Source: Cohaesibacter celericrescens
GTDB lineage: Bacteria; Pseudomonadota; Alphaproteobacteria; Rhizobiales; Cohaesibacteraceae
DNA: 64,000 nucleotides
Assembly (NCBI RefSeq): GCF_002866925.1
Contig: NZ_PKUQ01000022.1
Span: 1 to 64,000 of the forward strand
Direction: 5' to 3'
Under the pieces are notes generated by a model that saw nothing but the letters and a program-made list of their open reading frames with translations, did not search any database and had not been told where the DNA came from. Shown piece by piece: positions 10,213-20,280 of the stretch; the first letter of the stretch is position 1; each line of letters starts with the position of its first letter. The position numbers and the translations under genes were made by a program.

Positions 10213-10268
10213 GCAATGCCCTAGGCAATAGGCTGTCCGCGGTTTTATAGACTGTTGTCGGCGTTTGC

Positions 10269-11309
10269 CTATTGGCTGTCTTCACCAACGTGCACGGATA
10301 AATGGTTCAACACGCTGCGGGATGTCAGCTGCCCAATAATCTCGCCTGATCTCACAACCCCTATTGCCGCCTCTGAAGCAGAAATCACCTCGAGAATATC
10401 TGCCAACAGCTTACCTGATTCAACAGTCTCACTGTAGGTATCAGATTGTGTTTCATCCATTACATCGCACGCTCTCAGAACGCCGAGTGGATTCATGTTT
10501 GAGACAAAATCAGTCACATAGTCATTGGATGGATGAGCAAAAATCTCCTGGGGTTTCCCGCATTGAACAATGCGCCCTCCTTCCATAATGGCAATACGAT
10601 TGCCAAGTTTGAACGCTTCATCCAAGTCATGGCTGACAAAAATAATCGTGCGTTTGAGTTTGTCTTGCAGCTCTAAAAGCTCGTCTTGCAATTTGTTTCT
10701 GATTAGGGGATCCAGCGCCGAGAATGGCTCATCCATCAATAGAATGGGAGCATTTGTTGCAAAGGCCCGAGCAAGCCCGACGCGTTGCTGCATTCCACCG
10801 GACAACTCACTAATTTTGCTATCAGCCCAGTCTTCCAGACCAACAAGAGACAGTTGTTCCATGACAGCTTCGCGCCGCCGTTGTTTGGATATACCTCCCA
10901 ATTCCAATCCCAGCCCGACATTTTCGATGACCGTGCGCCAGGGCAAAAGACCGAATTGCTGGAAGACCATCGCCACCCGCTCACGGCGCATGCGGCGCAA
11001 TTCCGTTGAGCTGGCTTGAGTAACGTTGACCAGAGCACCGCCATCATTGACCAACACATCGCCCCGAACGACAGAATTGAGACCATTCACTGCGCGCAAA
11101 AGGGTCGACTTGCCAGATCCGGACAGACCCATAAGGACAAAAATTTCGCCTTCTTCTACTTCGACCGAGCAATCATGCACCCCGAGGATTTGATTGGTTT
11201 GATCCTGAATTTCGTTGCGATCCAAACCCTGATCCATCAATGGCAAAGCCGTTTCTGGCGCCTCGCCAAAAACGATCGAAACATTGTCTATTTTCACAGC
11301 CACGGTCAT
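10269..11309 (-). CDS. choV: Choline ABC transporter, ATP-binding subunit
   Basis: 346 residues. Walker A (GLSGSGKST), the ABC signature (LSGGMQQR), Walker B (ILLMDEPFSALD) and the H-loop (SHDLDEA) are all present, followed by a C-terminal extension of the ProV/OpuA type. It energises uptake of choline through ChoW and ChoX. The start codon overlaps the choW stop by 4 bases (ATGA), so the two are translationally coupled. Glycine betaine is the alternative substrate in this family; linkage to betIBA favours choline. Confidence 0.93.
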   Translation of the reverse strand: MTVAVKIDNVSIVFGEAPETALPLMDQGLDRNEIQDQTNQILGVHDCSVEVEEGEIFVLMGLSGSGKSTLLRAVNGLNSVVRGDVLVNDGGALVNVTQASSTELRRMRRERVAMVFQQFGLLPWRTVIENVGLGLELGGISKQRRREAVMEQLSLVGLEDWADSKISELSGGMQQRVGLARAFATNAPILLMDEPFSALDPLIRNKLQDELLELQDKLKRTIIFVSHDLDEAFKLGNRIAIMEGGRIVQCGKPQEIFAHPSNDYVTDFVSNMNPLGVLRACDVMDETQSDTYSETVESGKLLADILEVISASEAAIGVVRSGEIIGQLTSRSVLNHLSVHVGEDSQ

Positions 11310-12142
11310 TGTTCAGTTCCTCGATTAAGCATCCGGTCAAGAACGATAGCGACTACAACGATGACAAAGCCACTTTCAAACCCAAGGCTGGTATTGACTT
11401 GATTGAGCGCCCGAACGACAGGCACGCCAAGCCCATCGGCTCCGACCAAAGCCGCAATCACCACCATAGACAGGGCCAGCATGATCGTCTGATTAAGCCC
11501 GGCCATAATTTGCGACATGGCATATGGCAATTCAACTTTATACAAAACATCGCGCTCTGACCCGCCAAAGGCGCGCACGGCCTCAATTAAGCTTTCTGGC
11601 GTCGAAGACACGCCCAGTTGTGTCAGCCGTATGGGGGCGGGAAGAACAAAAACAACCGTCGCAATGAGCCCAGGCACCATGCCGATACCAAAAAAGACGA
11701 TGGCTGGTATCAAATAGACGAAGGTCGGCAGGGTCTGCATCAAATCAAGCACAGGGCGCAACGCAGCATAAAGTTTGGGGCGATGCGCCGCAGCAATGCC
11801 GATCGGCACACCGATGGCCATACAAACGGCACAAGAAGATAAAACAAGTGTCAAACTCTCGGTTGTTTCTTGCCAGTATCCCTGATTGATGATGAACAGC
11901 AAACCCAACGCGACAAGCAAGCATGTTTTCCAACTACGCTGAAGCAACCAGGTCACACCGATAAAAACCGCAATGATAATTAGTGGATGTGGGGTTTGCA
12001 GCACCCACAAAATGCCGTCGATCATCCCCTCCAAGGCCCAACTCAGCCCATCAAGACCCCTTTCCGCATGGGTTCGTATCCACTCGAAGATGATGCTTGC
12101 CAAGTCACCAATCGGGATCTTGTTCGTCTGGAGCCAATCCAA
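11306..12142 (-). CDS. choW: Choline ABC transporter, permease subunit
   Basis: 278 residues with about six membrane helices and the ProW-type permease domain; the EAA-like loop that docks the ATPase is seen around ESLIEAVRAFGGSERDVLYK. Translation probably starts at a TTG: AAAGGA lies 8 bases upstream of 12142, and the nearby ATG at 12150 is out of frame. It works with ChoX in the periplasm and ChoV in the cytoplasm. A GC-rich hairpin separates it from choX upstream. Confidence 0.92.
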   Translation of the reverse strand: MDWLQTNKIPIGDLASIIFEWIRTHAERGLDGLSWALEGMIDGILWVLQTPHPLIIIAVFIGVTWLLQRSWKTCLLVALGLLFIINQGYWQETTESLTLVLSSCAVCMAIGVPIGIAAAHRPKLYAALRPVLDLMQTLPTFVYLIPAIVFFGIGMVPGLIATVVFVLPAPIRLTQLGVSSTPESLIEAVRAFGGSERDVLYKVELPYAMSQIMAGLNQTIMLALSMVVIAALVGADGLGVPVVRALNQVNTSLGFESGFVIVVVAIVLDRMLNRGTEQ

Positions 12143-12186
12143 AATATCATTCCTTTAGTCTTGCAGTCTCGGACAAAAAGCACAAA

Positions 12187-12205
12187 GCCCCGCACTTGGC
12201 GGGGC
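12187..12205 (-). terminator. Intercistronic hairpin between choX and choW
   Basis: A perfect 7-bp GC stem (GCCCCGC at 12187-12193 with GCGGGGC at 12199-12205) and a 5-base loop lie 20 bases after the choX stop. On the minus strand it is followed by an interrupted T-rich stretch. It probably works as a partial terminator or as a block to 3' exonucleases, giving more binding protein than permease, as is common in ABC operons. Confidence 0.7.
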
Positions 12206-12225
12206 CCTGTTAATGAGTAGCAGCT

Positions 12226-13149
12226 CTAAAGTCCGAGCGCTTGTTTGACAGCTGGCATTGCTTCGCCACCGTCAAGCGTTTTAACACCATCAAGCCATCC
12301 ATCTAGAACCGAAGGGTTGGCTTTGAGCCAGGCCTGCGCAGCGCTTGGGGCTTTTTCGCCATCATTAAGGATAGCGCCCATGATTTCGTTTTCCATCGCC
12401 AACGAAAATTCAAGGTTGGTCAGAAGCTTGCCGACATTGGTGCAATCTTTGGTGTAGCCTGCGCGGGTGTTGGTGTGCACAGTCGCCCCGCCAAAATTAG
12501 GACCAAAGACATCATCGCCACCGGCAAGATAGGTCAGTTTAAAATTGGCATTCATTGGGTGTGGTTCCCAACCCAAAAAGACAATCGGCTTGTCTCTTTT
12601 GCTTAACCGGTCAACTTGACTCAGCATGCCCTGCTCCGAGCTTTCACGAACAGAAAATTCTTTTAGACCAAAAGCGTCTTTTTCGATCATTTCGAGGATC
12701 AAACGGTTGCCATCGTTGCCCGGTTCGATGCCATAAATCTTGCCATCCAATGCGTCAGCATGTTTGGCAATAGATGCGAAATCAGTGATGCCGAGTGCGG
12801 CGCCCGCAGCATTGGTCGCCAAGGTGTATTTTGCGCCCTCAAGATTGGTACGAACGGTTTCGACAGTGCCTTTTTCACGATAAGGCGCAATGTCCGCCTC
12901 CATGGTTGGCATCCAGTTCCCCAGAAAAACATCCACGTCGCCTTCTGCAAGCGAAATATAAGTGACGGGTACGGACAGAATTTTGGTTTCGGTTTTATAT
13001 CCGAGCGCTTCCAATACAACAGAAGTCGCGGCCGTGGTTGCGGTGATATCGGTCCACCCAACGTCAGAGAATGTCACTTTTGAGCAGTCAGCAGCAAGCG
13101 CTGCGCTCGTGGACAGGGCAAGGATGGAAGCGGCAATAGCCAGTTTCAT
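12226..13149 (-). CDS. choX: Choline-binding periplasmic protein
   Basis: 307 residues with a clear signal peptide (IAASILALSTSAALAA, cleaved near ALA-ADC). The mature protein is an OpuAC-type type II binding protein: VTFSDVGWTDITATTAATS opens the fold, and GNWMPTME and FLGWEPHPMN are conserved substrate-pocket regions. ChoX delivers choline to ChoWV. The gene is first in a choXWV operon and diverges from betI across a short region with a long palindrome, so BetI control in response to choline is likely. Confidence 0.93.
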   Translation of the reverse strand: MKLAIAASILALSTSAALAADCSKVTFSDVGWTDITATTAATSVVLEALGYKTETKILSVPVTYISLAEGDVDVFLGNWMPTMEADIAPYREKGTVETVRTNLEGAKYTLATNAAGAALGITDFASIAKHADALDGKIYGIEPGNDGNRLILEMIEKDAFGLKEFSVRESSEQGMLSQVDRLSKRDKPIVFLGWEPHPMNANFKLTYLAGGDDVFGPNFGGATVHTNTRAGYTKDCTNVGKLLTNLEFSLAMENEIMGAILNDGEKAPSAAQAWLKANPSVLDGWLDGVKTLDGGEAMPAVKQALGL

Positions 13150-13197
13150 GATGTCTCTCTCTGTATGATTTTTTAGAAATGTTATATTTATAGGAAA

Positions 13198-13225
13198 GTT
13201 ATTGATTGACTAGTCAATAAATAAC
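13198..13225. promoter_or_regulatory. 28-bp palindrome, probable BetI operator
   Basis: The core ATTGACTAGTCAAT (13205-13218) is a perfect palindrome. Beyond one non-matching pair (G13204/A13219) the symmetry continues with GTTATT at 13198-13203 and AATAAC at 13220-13225, so 26 of 28 positions are self-complementary. It lies between the divergent choXWV and betIBA units, where BetI is known to bind in related bacteria. Confidence 0.85.
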
Positions 13226-13232
13226 AAGATAA

Positions 13233-13916
13233 ATGCAATTTGCAACCTATTTTAGAAAAGACCAGAATTTGTCCAGAAAATCTGAACATGAACGGCGCTC
13301 AGAACTCATTGCTGCAACGATCCGCGAGATCGCGGCCAATGGCTCTTTGAATGTAACCACAAGCCAGATTGCAAAAAGCGCTGGCGTGTCTTCAGGCCTT
13401 GCCTTCCACTATTTTAAAGACAAGGACAGTTTGTTTTTAGCGGCAATGCGGGAAATTCTTTCCAATTATGGCCGTGATGTACGCCTTGCATTGGCGAAAT
13501 CCTCTGGTTCTCGCAACCGGTTGGAAGCCATTGCCAACGCCAGCTTTGATCATAGCAGTTTTCGGCGAGGGTCTATTTCTGCTTGGTTGAATTTTTACAC
13601 TCTAGCCTTGAAGTCGCCCCAAGCGAAACGGTTGCTCTATATCTATCAACGCCGTTTGCACAGTAATTTGGTCTATGACTTGCGCACATTGGTGGGGGAG
13701 CGCGCACCAGACGTAGCCCGACGCATATCTGGTCTGATTGATGGACTTTATCTTCGCTATGCCCTTGATGACACTTCGACTGAAGGACTGGAGGGCGCGC
13801 AGCATATCATGCGCGCCATCGAAGCGGAGTGTACAGAAATTCACGAAAATGACGACATTTCTATCGACGAGGCTTGTCCTAGCCCGATGGACCCCATTGC
13901 CAAACCTCAGGAGTAG
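13233..13916 (+). CDS. betI: TetR-family transcriptional repressor BetI
   Basis: 227 residues. The N-terminal helix-turn-helix is clear (TTSQIAKSAGVSSGLAFHYF, then KDKDSLF), and the C-terminal part matches the BetI-type ligand domain (AWLNFYTLAL, RRLHSNLVYDLR, LIDGLYLR). BetI represses choline uptake and oxidation genes and is released by choline. The ATG at 13233 is only 7 bases from the palindrome and has no clear ribosome-binding site; a TTG at 13269 would give an N-terminus of more typical length (M-S-R-K-S-E). The true start is therefore open. It leads a betI-betB-betA operon with short gaps; no betC choline sulfatase gene is present. Confidence 0.9.
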   Translation: MQFATYFRKDQNLSRKSEHERRSELIAATIREIAANGSLNVTTSQIAKSAGVSSGLAFHYFKDKDSLFLAAMREILSNYGRDVRLALAKSSGSRNRLEAIANASFDHSSFRRGSISAWLNFYTLALKSPQAKRLLYIYQRRLHSNLVYDLRTLVGERAPDVARRISGLIDGLYLRYALDDTSTEGLEGAQHIMRAIEAECTEIHENDDISIDEACPSPMDPIAKPQE

Positions 13917-13922
13917 CCTTGC

Positions 13923-15383
13923 ATGAGCACCGCTTATCAGCCCGCCGCCAGTCACTACGTGAATGGGACCTATATTGACGACCTTGACGGCCGCGAAATA
14001 CCGGTGATTTATCCAGCCACAGGCCAAGAAATAGCCAAGGTGTATGGTGCAACAGCGTCCATTATTGAGCAAGCAATCCAATCCGCGCAAATAGCACAAA
14101 AGCAATGGGCGTTTTTGTCTGGTTCCGAGCGCGGTCGCATAATGGTGCGCGCGGCTCATATTATGCGAGAGCGCAATCGCAGTTTGTCTGAGTTGGAAAC
14201 CCACGACACTGGCAAACCCATGTCTGAAACGCTAATCGCCGACGCTTTGTCTGGCGCCGATGCCCTTGAATATTTTGGTGGCTTGGCTGGCACATTAACC
14301 GGCGAGCACATACCTCTGGCCGGTGGTGACTTTGTTTATACCCGCCGCGAAGCACTTGGTGTTTGCGTTGGCATTGGCGCTTGGAATTATCCCATCCAGA
14401 TTGCCTCTTGGAAAGCCGCCCCGGCTCTGGCATGTGGCAATGCAATGATTTTCAAACCGTCTGAAATGACACCATTATCAGCCCTTAAACTTGCTGAGAT
14501 TCTTGTTGAAGCCGGTGCGCCGGCTGGCCTGTTCAACGTGGTTCAGGGGCATGGGGATGTTGGCGCGGCTTTGGTAACCGACCCACGCATTGACAAAGTT
14601 TCACTCACTGGCTCGGTGCCAACAGGCCAAAAGGTTTATGCCGCAGCAGCACAAGGCCTCAAGCATGCAACGATGGAGCTGGGTGGCAAATCCCCTATCG
14701 TAATCTTTGATGATGCAAATCTGGAAAATGCGGTGTCTGCTGCTATCAATGGTAATTTCTACTCTACCGGTCAGATCTGTTCAAATGGTACACGCGTGTT
14801 TGTGCAAGACGAGATTAAGGACGCTTTTATAGCGCGCCTGACTGAACGCATGAAACGCGCAATCATAGGAGATCCTATGGGTGAAACCACGACCATCGGG
14901 CCAATGGTTTCAGAGCGTCAACGAGCCATTGTATTAGGGTATATCGAAAAAGGCATCCAAGAAGGCGCAACCCTTGTTGCCGGCGGCAAGTCGATTGACG
15001 GAGCAGGATTTTATATTGAACCGACCGTTTTTGCCGATGTAACCGATGACATGACCATCGCGCGCGAAGAAATTTTCGGGCCCGTCATGTCGGTGCTTTC
15101 GTTTGCAACAGAAGAAGAAGCGATCCGCCGGGCCAATGATACGGAGTTCGGTCTAGCTGCGGGTGTGTTCACCCAAGATCTGACCCGCGCTCATCGTGTT
15201 GCAGCGGCCTTTGAGGCAGGGACTTGCTACATAAACGCCTATAATTTAACGCCAGTCGAAGCACCTTTTGGCGGTGTCAAAATGTCTGGTGTCGGCAGAG
15301 AAAATTCAAAAGCAGCTATAGATCACTATAGCCAACTTAAATCCGTCTATGTGTGTTTGGGCGATACGGAGGCAGCATTCTGA
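13923..15383 (+). CDS. betB: Betaine aldehyde dehydrogenase
   Basis: 486 residues, the normal length. It oxidises betaine aldehyde to glycine betaine with NAD(P)+ in the cytoplasm. The aldehyde dehydrogenase signature residues are present: the general base Glu252 in MELGGKSP and the nucleophile Cys286 in [11 protein letters not shown]; the SLTGSVPTG loop binds the cofactor. The pattern [11 protein letters not shown] is typical of BetB rather than other ALDH classes. It starts 6 bases after betI and its stop codon overlaps the betA start (TGATG), so the three genes form one operon. Confidence 0.95.
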   Translation: MSTAYQPAASHYVNGTYIDDLDGREIPVIYPATGQEIAKVYGATASIIEQAIQSAQIAQKQWAFLSGSERGRIMVRAAHIMRERNRSLSELETHDTGKPMSETLIADALSGADALEYFGGLAGTLTGEHIPLAGGDFVYTRREALGVCVGIGAWNYPIQIASWKAAPALACGNAMIFKPSEMTPLSALKLAEILVEAGAPAGLFNVVQGHGDVGAALVTDPRIDKVSLTGSVPTGQKVYAAAAQGLKHATMELGGKSPIVIFDDANLENAVSAAINGNFYSTGQICSNGTRVFVQDEIKDAFIARLTERMKRAIIGDPMGETTTIGPMVSERQRAIVLGYIEKGIQEGATLVAGGKSIDGAGFYIEPTVFADVTDDMTIAREEIFGPVMSVLSFATEEEAIRRANDTEFGLAAGVFTQDLTRAHRVAAAFEAGTCYINAYNLTPVEAPFGGVKMSGVGRENSKAAIDHYSQLKSVYVCLGDTEAAF

Positions 15384-17038
15384 TGCGTGCAGATTATGTA
15401 ATTATTGGGTCCGGTTCTGCCGGTGCGGCAATCGCTTATCGTTTGGTCGAAGCCGGCAAATCGGTGATTGTCATCGAACAAGGTGGCACCGACATGGGGC
15501 CGTTTATTCAAATGCCGGCCGCCCTGTCCTATCCGATGAATATGCCGATTTATGACTGGGGTTTTAAAAGTGAACCAGAACCCCATTTGGGCGGACGCAG
15601 TCTCGTCACCCCGCGCGGCAAAGTGATCGGCGGCACCTCTTCCATCAACGGCATGGTCTATGTGCGCGGTCACGCCTGCGACTTTGATCACTGGCATGAT
15701 AATGGTGCGACCGGCTGGTCCTATTCCGATGTGCTCCCCTATTTCAAGCGCATGGAAAACTGGCATTCTGGCGGACATGGGGGCGACGCCAGCTGGCGCG
15801 GCACCGATGGTCCGCTCTATGTGACACGTGGTCCACGTAAAAACCCATTGATCAAAGCCTTTGAAGAGGCCGGTCGCCAGGCTGGCTACCAAATGACGGA
15901 CGACTATAATGGGGAGCAGCAAGAAGGGTTTGGCCCACTTGAAGCGACCATTTGGAAAGGCGATCGCTGGTCCACCGTAAAGGCCTATCTCAAGCCTATT
16001 CAGGACAAAGAAAACTATACAATGGTGCGCGGTCTGGCGCAAAAAATCGTCATCAAGGACAAACGTGCCTGTGGTGTCGAGATCAAACGCAAAGGTCACA
16101 TCGAAACAATCCACGCCGATAAGGAAGTGATTGTGGCGGCATCTTCGATCAATTCGCCAAAACTGCTTATGCTGTCAGGTGTTGGTCCTGCCGCGCATCT
16201 GGCTGAGCATGGCATCGAAATTGTTGCGGACCGGCCCGGCGTGGGCCAAAACCTGCAAGATCATCTAGAGCTTTATATTCAGCAGGCCTGTATCCAGCCG
16301 ATCACCCTGTTCAAATACTGGAATCTGATCGGCAAAGGACTGATCGGGGCCCAGTGGTTGTTCACCCGCAAAGGGCTGGGTGCTTCTAACCAGTTTGAAA
16401 GCGGAGCCTTTGTGCGCTCGGCAGCAGGCATTGAATATCCAGATATTCAGTTCCACTTTCTTCCCATAGCTGTGCGTTACGACGGGCAAGTGGCAGCAGA
16501 AGGGCATGGCTACCAAGCGCATGTTGGACCCATGCGATCTAAATCTCGCGGCGCGGTGACTCTAAACTCATCCAACCCGAATGATGATCCTAGAATCCTC
16601 TTCAACTATATGTCACATGAGGATGACTGGCGCGATTTCCGCACCTGCATCGCACTCACGCGTGAGTTGTTCGGTCAAGAAGCTTTTGCCCCCTATCGAG
16701 GCAAAGAAATCCAACCTGGCGATAACGTCACCAGCGAGGCAGCGCTAAACGACTTCATCCGAGAGGACGTCGAAAGTGCTTTCCATCCTTGCGGCACATG
16801 CAAGATGGGCGCGATTGATGACCCTATGGCTGTGGTAGATCCCGACTGCCGTGTAATCGGTGTTGAGGGCCTGCGTGTCGCGGATAGTTCGATCTTTCCG
16901 CGCATTCCAAACGGCAATCTGAATGGCCCTTCCATCATGGTAGGTGAAAAGGCCGCAGATCATATATTGGGGACTTCATTACCAAAGGACAACAGCACGC
17001 CCTGGATGAACCCTAACTGGGCCACTAGCCAGCGCTGA
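15383..17038 (+). CDS. betA: Choline dehydrogenase, GMC oxidoreductase family
   Basis: 551 residues. This FAD enzyme oxidises choline to betaine aldehyde and is usually membrane-associated. The FAD-binding motif is at the N-terminus ([18 protein letters not shown]), the GMC signature follows ([18 protein letters not shown]), and the active-site region with the catalytic His is [10 protein letters not shown]; the second GMC block is in [15 protein letters not shown]. The ATG at 15383 overlaps the betB stop and has GGAGG 9 bases upstream, so a ten-codon longer frame from 15353 is not needed. Confidence 0.95.
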   Translation: MRADYVIIGSGSAGAAIAYRLVEAGKSVIVIEQGGTDMGPFIQMPAALSYPMNMPIYDWGFKSEPEPHLGGRSLVTPRGKVIGGTSSINGMVYVRGHACDFDHWHDNGATGWSYSDVLPYFKRMENWHSGGHGGDASWRGTDGPLYVTRGPRKNPLIKAFEEAGRQAGYQMTDDYNGEQQEGFGPLEATIWKGDRWSTVKAYLKPIQDKENYTMVRGLAQKIVIKDKRACGVEIKRKGHIETIHADKEVIVAASSINSPKLLMLSGVGPAAHLAEHGIEIVADRPGVGQNLQDHLELYIQQACIQPITLFKYWNLIGKGLIGAQWLFTRKGLGASNQFESGAFVRSAAGIEYPDIQFHFLPIAVRYDGQVAAEGHGYQAHVGPMRSKSRGAVTLNSSNPNDDPRILFNYMSHEDDWRDFRTCIALTRELFGQEAFAPYRGKEIQPGDNVTSEAALNDFIREDVESAFHPCGTCKMGAIDDPMAVVDPDCRVIGVEGLRVADSSIFPRIPNGNLNGPSIMVGEKAADHILGTSLPKDNSTPWMNPNWATSQR

Positions 17039-17051
17039 TATGGAACATACA

Positions 17052-17114
17052 GGTACGAACGAGCATCAGAGCGTACAATAGTATATCTGGCGTATTGCAA
17101 CGCTTGTTCGTACC
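17052..17114. repeat. Long imperfect inverted repeat downstream of betA
   Basis: GGTACGAACGAGC (17052-17064) pairs with GCTTGTTCGTACC (17102-17114) with one G-T wobble, and the inner bases can extend the stem (CAATA 17076-17080 with TATTG 17093-17097). There is no T-run after it, so it is not a classical terminator. It may stabilise the 3' end of the betIBA mRNA or bind a protein. Confidence 0.6.
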
Positions 17115-17307
17115 AATCATCAGACTCATTCAACCTTAAACGGCAGTTTACATTTAGTATTATGTCGTTGTTTTTGGTTCTACTCGCCTAATATCTTATA
17201 GTTTTCGTTCCTATTTCCTCCTATTAATGATATTCAGTAAAAGTACATATTTCACTGAAGGGTACGGTAACTTTGATGGTGCCGTATAATTATTATTATT
17301 TGGGGGC

Positions 17308-20280
17308 ATGTCGTTGTATAATTTGAGGCTCATTCTTTCTTTTATCTTGGCAACTCTATCGTGCCTATTGCTTTCATCCGGCGCTATGGCTCAAAGCTAC
17401 GGCACCAAAGATGCGCAGTATGTTACCAATTCCCGCAACAGTGCTGTTTTGCGCTATATTGTTTGCCTCGAGCTGGTCGCGGGGACGCTCCCCTCTAGCA
17501 TGAGCCTTCCGAACCGCATCAAACGTGGTGAAGACGAATGTCGCTCGGCTGCGGCACGATTACCGAATTCATCACGTGAACCTGATGCATCAGACATTCG
17601 CGCGATGATCATGGAATGCGGCTTTCGCCCAGGAGAAGAAAGCCCTGGGTTTGACTGTGGTGATGCTCCCGCAGCTTCTGGCAATGGTCAATTCAATCAA
17701 ATTCCCAATCGTCCCGTTGTTACCAGACCGGCTCCCAATATACCAAGGATCAATAACCCCTTAGGCGCACCGTTCGTGGGCGATGAAGTCGTATTGGCTC
17801 CACGCATTATTGAACTGGGAAAATGGGTTGGCAGCTTTGCGCTTGATGGCAATGATTTGTGGGTCCCTGAGAGTGGTCAAAGAACACTTGCAAAGGTGAA
17901 CTACAGAACGGGGCGCATTGATAACCGCTTTAAAGTCGGAAGGCTTCCTATCAATTCTCTTGTCATTGGTCGTAATGCCTACACTCTGGTTGCAACCGAC
18001 AAAGTGCTGCTAAAGCACAACAGAAACGGTCGCAAAACAGCGCTGGCCAGGCTGACCGATTGTCCCGAAACAATGACTGCATCGGGCAGAAATATATTTG
18101 TACTGGGTATGCCAAATTGCAGTTCGGAAAGCAGCCGCGTTATTAGGATAGACAGCCGCACCGGAAAAATGAAGACATCCCAAAACTTGGGAGAATGGGC
18201 ACAGTCGATTGCAACTGTCGGATCAGAAATTTGGGTGGGTCATGCACGTCATGAAACTATCTCTATTGTCGACAAGTCGCGCCTGACATTCGAAAAAATG
18301 GATTTGGGCGGGATTGAAGCTTGGGCAATGGCCGCAAACAGCCGTTCTGTCTTCGCTGGTGGCCGCTATGAATCAACAGATAGTGACGGAAGCATCGTTA
18401 TGATCGATGCACGCAGCCGCCAAGAGATCTCCCGCTATAGCGTAACCGAGCTCGTAGCGAAAATGACTGCAAATGAAGACTATGTCGTCGCAGTTGGCCA
18501 AAAGGGCACCATTTGGGTGTTTTCCGCCCATGATTTGACATTTATTCGGCAGATTCGTTCGACGACTGGCGACATCGATCCACGTAATGTGGTTATAGAC
18601 GGCAATGACCTGTTGGTTTCATCTTCTCAACATCGTGGACAAGATGGCGCGATCTTGGTGTTTTCCGACTTCCTGCCAAATGGTGTCGGCAACATAACAA
18701 CGGGTCAACAGAGTCCGACGGTTCGCCCGACGAGACCAACCACCAATGTGCGTCCAACTCGCCCCACGACACAGACCAGACCCACTAGACAGATCCGACC
18801 CACTATTCAAACAAAACCAACTAGACCATCTCGACCAACGGTTGCTTCGCAATCAGGTCTTCCTGTTTTGGCAAGCTCGTATGGTGGCCGCGTGCGTAGC
18901 GAACCAAACTTGAACGGCACTCAAGTGGCATCCACGCTGGAAGGCGATGACGTTACATTGTTTAGGCGAACCAACTCCATCTATAGAGGGTATCCTTGGT
19001 TTTCTATCGAGCTAGCGAACGGTCAGAGCGGGTACCAATGGGGTGGGATCATATGTTCCTACGATACTTTTGTTTCCGGCACCAAGGAATTGTGTGTTCA
19101 AACGCAGCCTAGCCCAGCCAATAACCTACGCAATACGAGACCCAGCAGACCATCAAGGCCCAATCGCCCGTCAAATCCGGCCAACAATAGCAACACCAAT
19201 CCAACAGGTGCCGATGTATTGGTTGGAGTGCTGGATCTCTTTGGAAAAATTATTGAGAACGAAAACAAACCAAAAAACAATGGTGGCTATCAGGCATCCA
19301 ACAATGCAGGTGCTTCGAACAGTCAGTTGGTCGTTGGCACATACTCAAGCAACAGCGCGACATCGGGCAACATTCAATTTAATCAGCATTCCAATTCTCT
19401 AACCTGGACCGAATTTTGTGGTCCGACCATCACCTTAACACCGAATTGGAACCGTTCGGTTTTGCGCCCGTCGGGTGGCAACTTGCAGCCATTCCGCCTC
19501 AAAGTACAAAATGGCGCGGTTGTCGGCTTTAAATCTGGCCGCGACACCTACTCAAAGCAAAATGGTGTCATGATGCCAGGATGCGTGCAACCAACACAGA
19601 AGCCGACCAATAATACCAATCCGCAACCCAGTGATCCAAGGGCCAGCAACGACTATTCATTGGTGCTTCCGGCACTCAAAAACAAATGTGACCGGTTCAT
19701 GCGCAATAAAAAACGCATTACTCGCTATTACGACTGCATGGATCAGGCTTTGATGGATAGCCTTGAAGAGCTTGAAGACGGCGCCTCCAGCCCCGTAAAC
19801 ACTCCTCAAGCCGCACAAGATCCACGGATCAATAATCCAGCATATGGCAACCTCCCAATGGGCTATCTATCTTCTTGTGCCCAGACCCATGGCGAAAACA
19901 GTTCTCCATACTTTGACTGTCTCGATGAGGCAATTGTGAGCGAGAGCATTAATCGCCGCGTGGAAAATAAATTTTCCGATTTGACAGAACAAGAAATTCT
20001 CGGTTGCTCAAGTTACGGATATGGTTCAAAGGACTTTTTCAATTGCCTTTTGGCTGTTCGCGCCAATAAAGCACAACAAAACAGCACGCCATCCGCAGTT
20101 GCCCCACAAACGAACGCTGACAAACAGGTTCTGATTGAACAACTCGGAACAATATGTGTTGCAAATTATGGGCCTGCGGACGTGGAACAATGCAAGGTCG
20201 TCATGTCCCAATGCATTAACAACTATTTTGCGGCTGGTGACGCCGCCATGGAGCAATGCATTAAGGGATCTGGCTGGTAA
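17308..20280 (+). CDS. Large exported protein with propeller-like, SH3-like and Cys-pair repeat regions; function unknown
   Basis: 990 residues starting at an ATG with GGGGG just upstream. A signal peptide is clear (hydrophobic core LILSFILATLSCLLLSS, cleavage after AMA). Residues about 155-460 have repeated short beta-strand units with GNDL/GRN turns, resembling a beta-propeller of the NHL/YVTN kind. Residues about 468-515 are an Arg-Pro-Thr repeat (RPTRPTT units). Residues about 518-580 look like a bacterial SH3 domain (RVRSEPNLNGTQV, then YPWFSIELANG). The C-terminus has at least five Cys pairs spaced 12-16 residues apart (794/810, 857/871, 900/913, 950/962, 969/984), in Ala/Tyr-rich repeats. 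It appears to be a single gene. A role in the periplasm or cell wall is likely; no enzyme motif is seen. Confidence 0.75.
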   Translation: MSLYNLRLILSFILATLSCLLLSSGAMAQSYGTKDAQYVTNSRNSAVLRYIVCLELVAGTLPSSMSLPNRIKRGEDECRSAAARLPNSSREPDASDIRAMIMECGFRPGEESPGFDCGDAPAASGNGQFNQIPNRPVVTRPAPNIPRINNPLGAPFVGDEVVLAPRIIELGKWVGSFALDGNDLWVPESGQRTLAKVNYRTGRIDNRFKVGRLPINSLVIGRNAYTLVATDKVLLKHNRNGRKTALARLTDCPETMTASGRNIFVLGMPNCSSESSRVIRIDSRTGKMKTSQNLGEWAQSIATVGSEIWVGHARHETISIVDKSRLTFEKMDLGGIEAWAMAANSRSVFAGGRYESTDSDGSIVMIDARSRQEISRYSVTELVAKMTANEDYVVAVGQKGTIWVFSAHDLTFIRQIRSTTGDIDPRNVVIDGNDLLVSSSQHRGQDGAILVFSDFLPNGVGNITTGQQSPTVRPTRPTTNVRPTRPTTQTRPTRQIRPTIQTKPTRPSRPTVASQSGLPVLASSYGGRVRSEPNLNGTQVASTLEGDDVTLFRRTNSIYRGYPWFSIELANGQSGYQWGGIICSYDTFVSGTKELCVQTQPSPANNLRNTRPSRPSRPNRPSNPANNSNTNPTGADVLVGVLDLFGKIIENENKPKNNGGYQASNNAGASNSQLVVGTYSSNSATSGNIQFNQHSNSLTWTEFCGPTITLTPNWNRSVLRPSGGNLQPFRLKVQNGAVVGFKSGRDTYSKQNGVMMPGCVQPTQKPTNNTNPQPSDPRASNDYSLVLPALKNKCDRFMRNKKRITRYYDCMDQALMDSLEELEDGASSPVNTPQAAQDPRINNPAYGNLPMGYLSSCAQTHGENSSPYFDCLDEAIVSESINRRVENKFSDLTEQEILGCSSYGYGSKDFFNCLLAVRANKAQQNSTPSAVAPQTNADKQVLIEQLGTICVANYGPADVEQCKVVMSQCINNYFAAGDAAMEQCIKGSGW

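Noticed and set aside
13602..14204. 200-codon frame antisense to betI/betB
   Set aside because: Overlaps two recognised genes; no motif.
15347..16114. 255-codon frame antisense to betA
   Set aside because: Sits over the FAD-binding part of betA and has no independent support.
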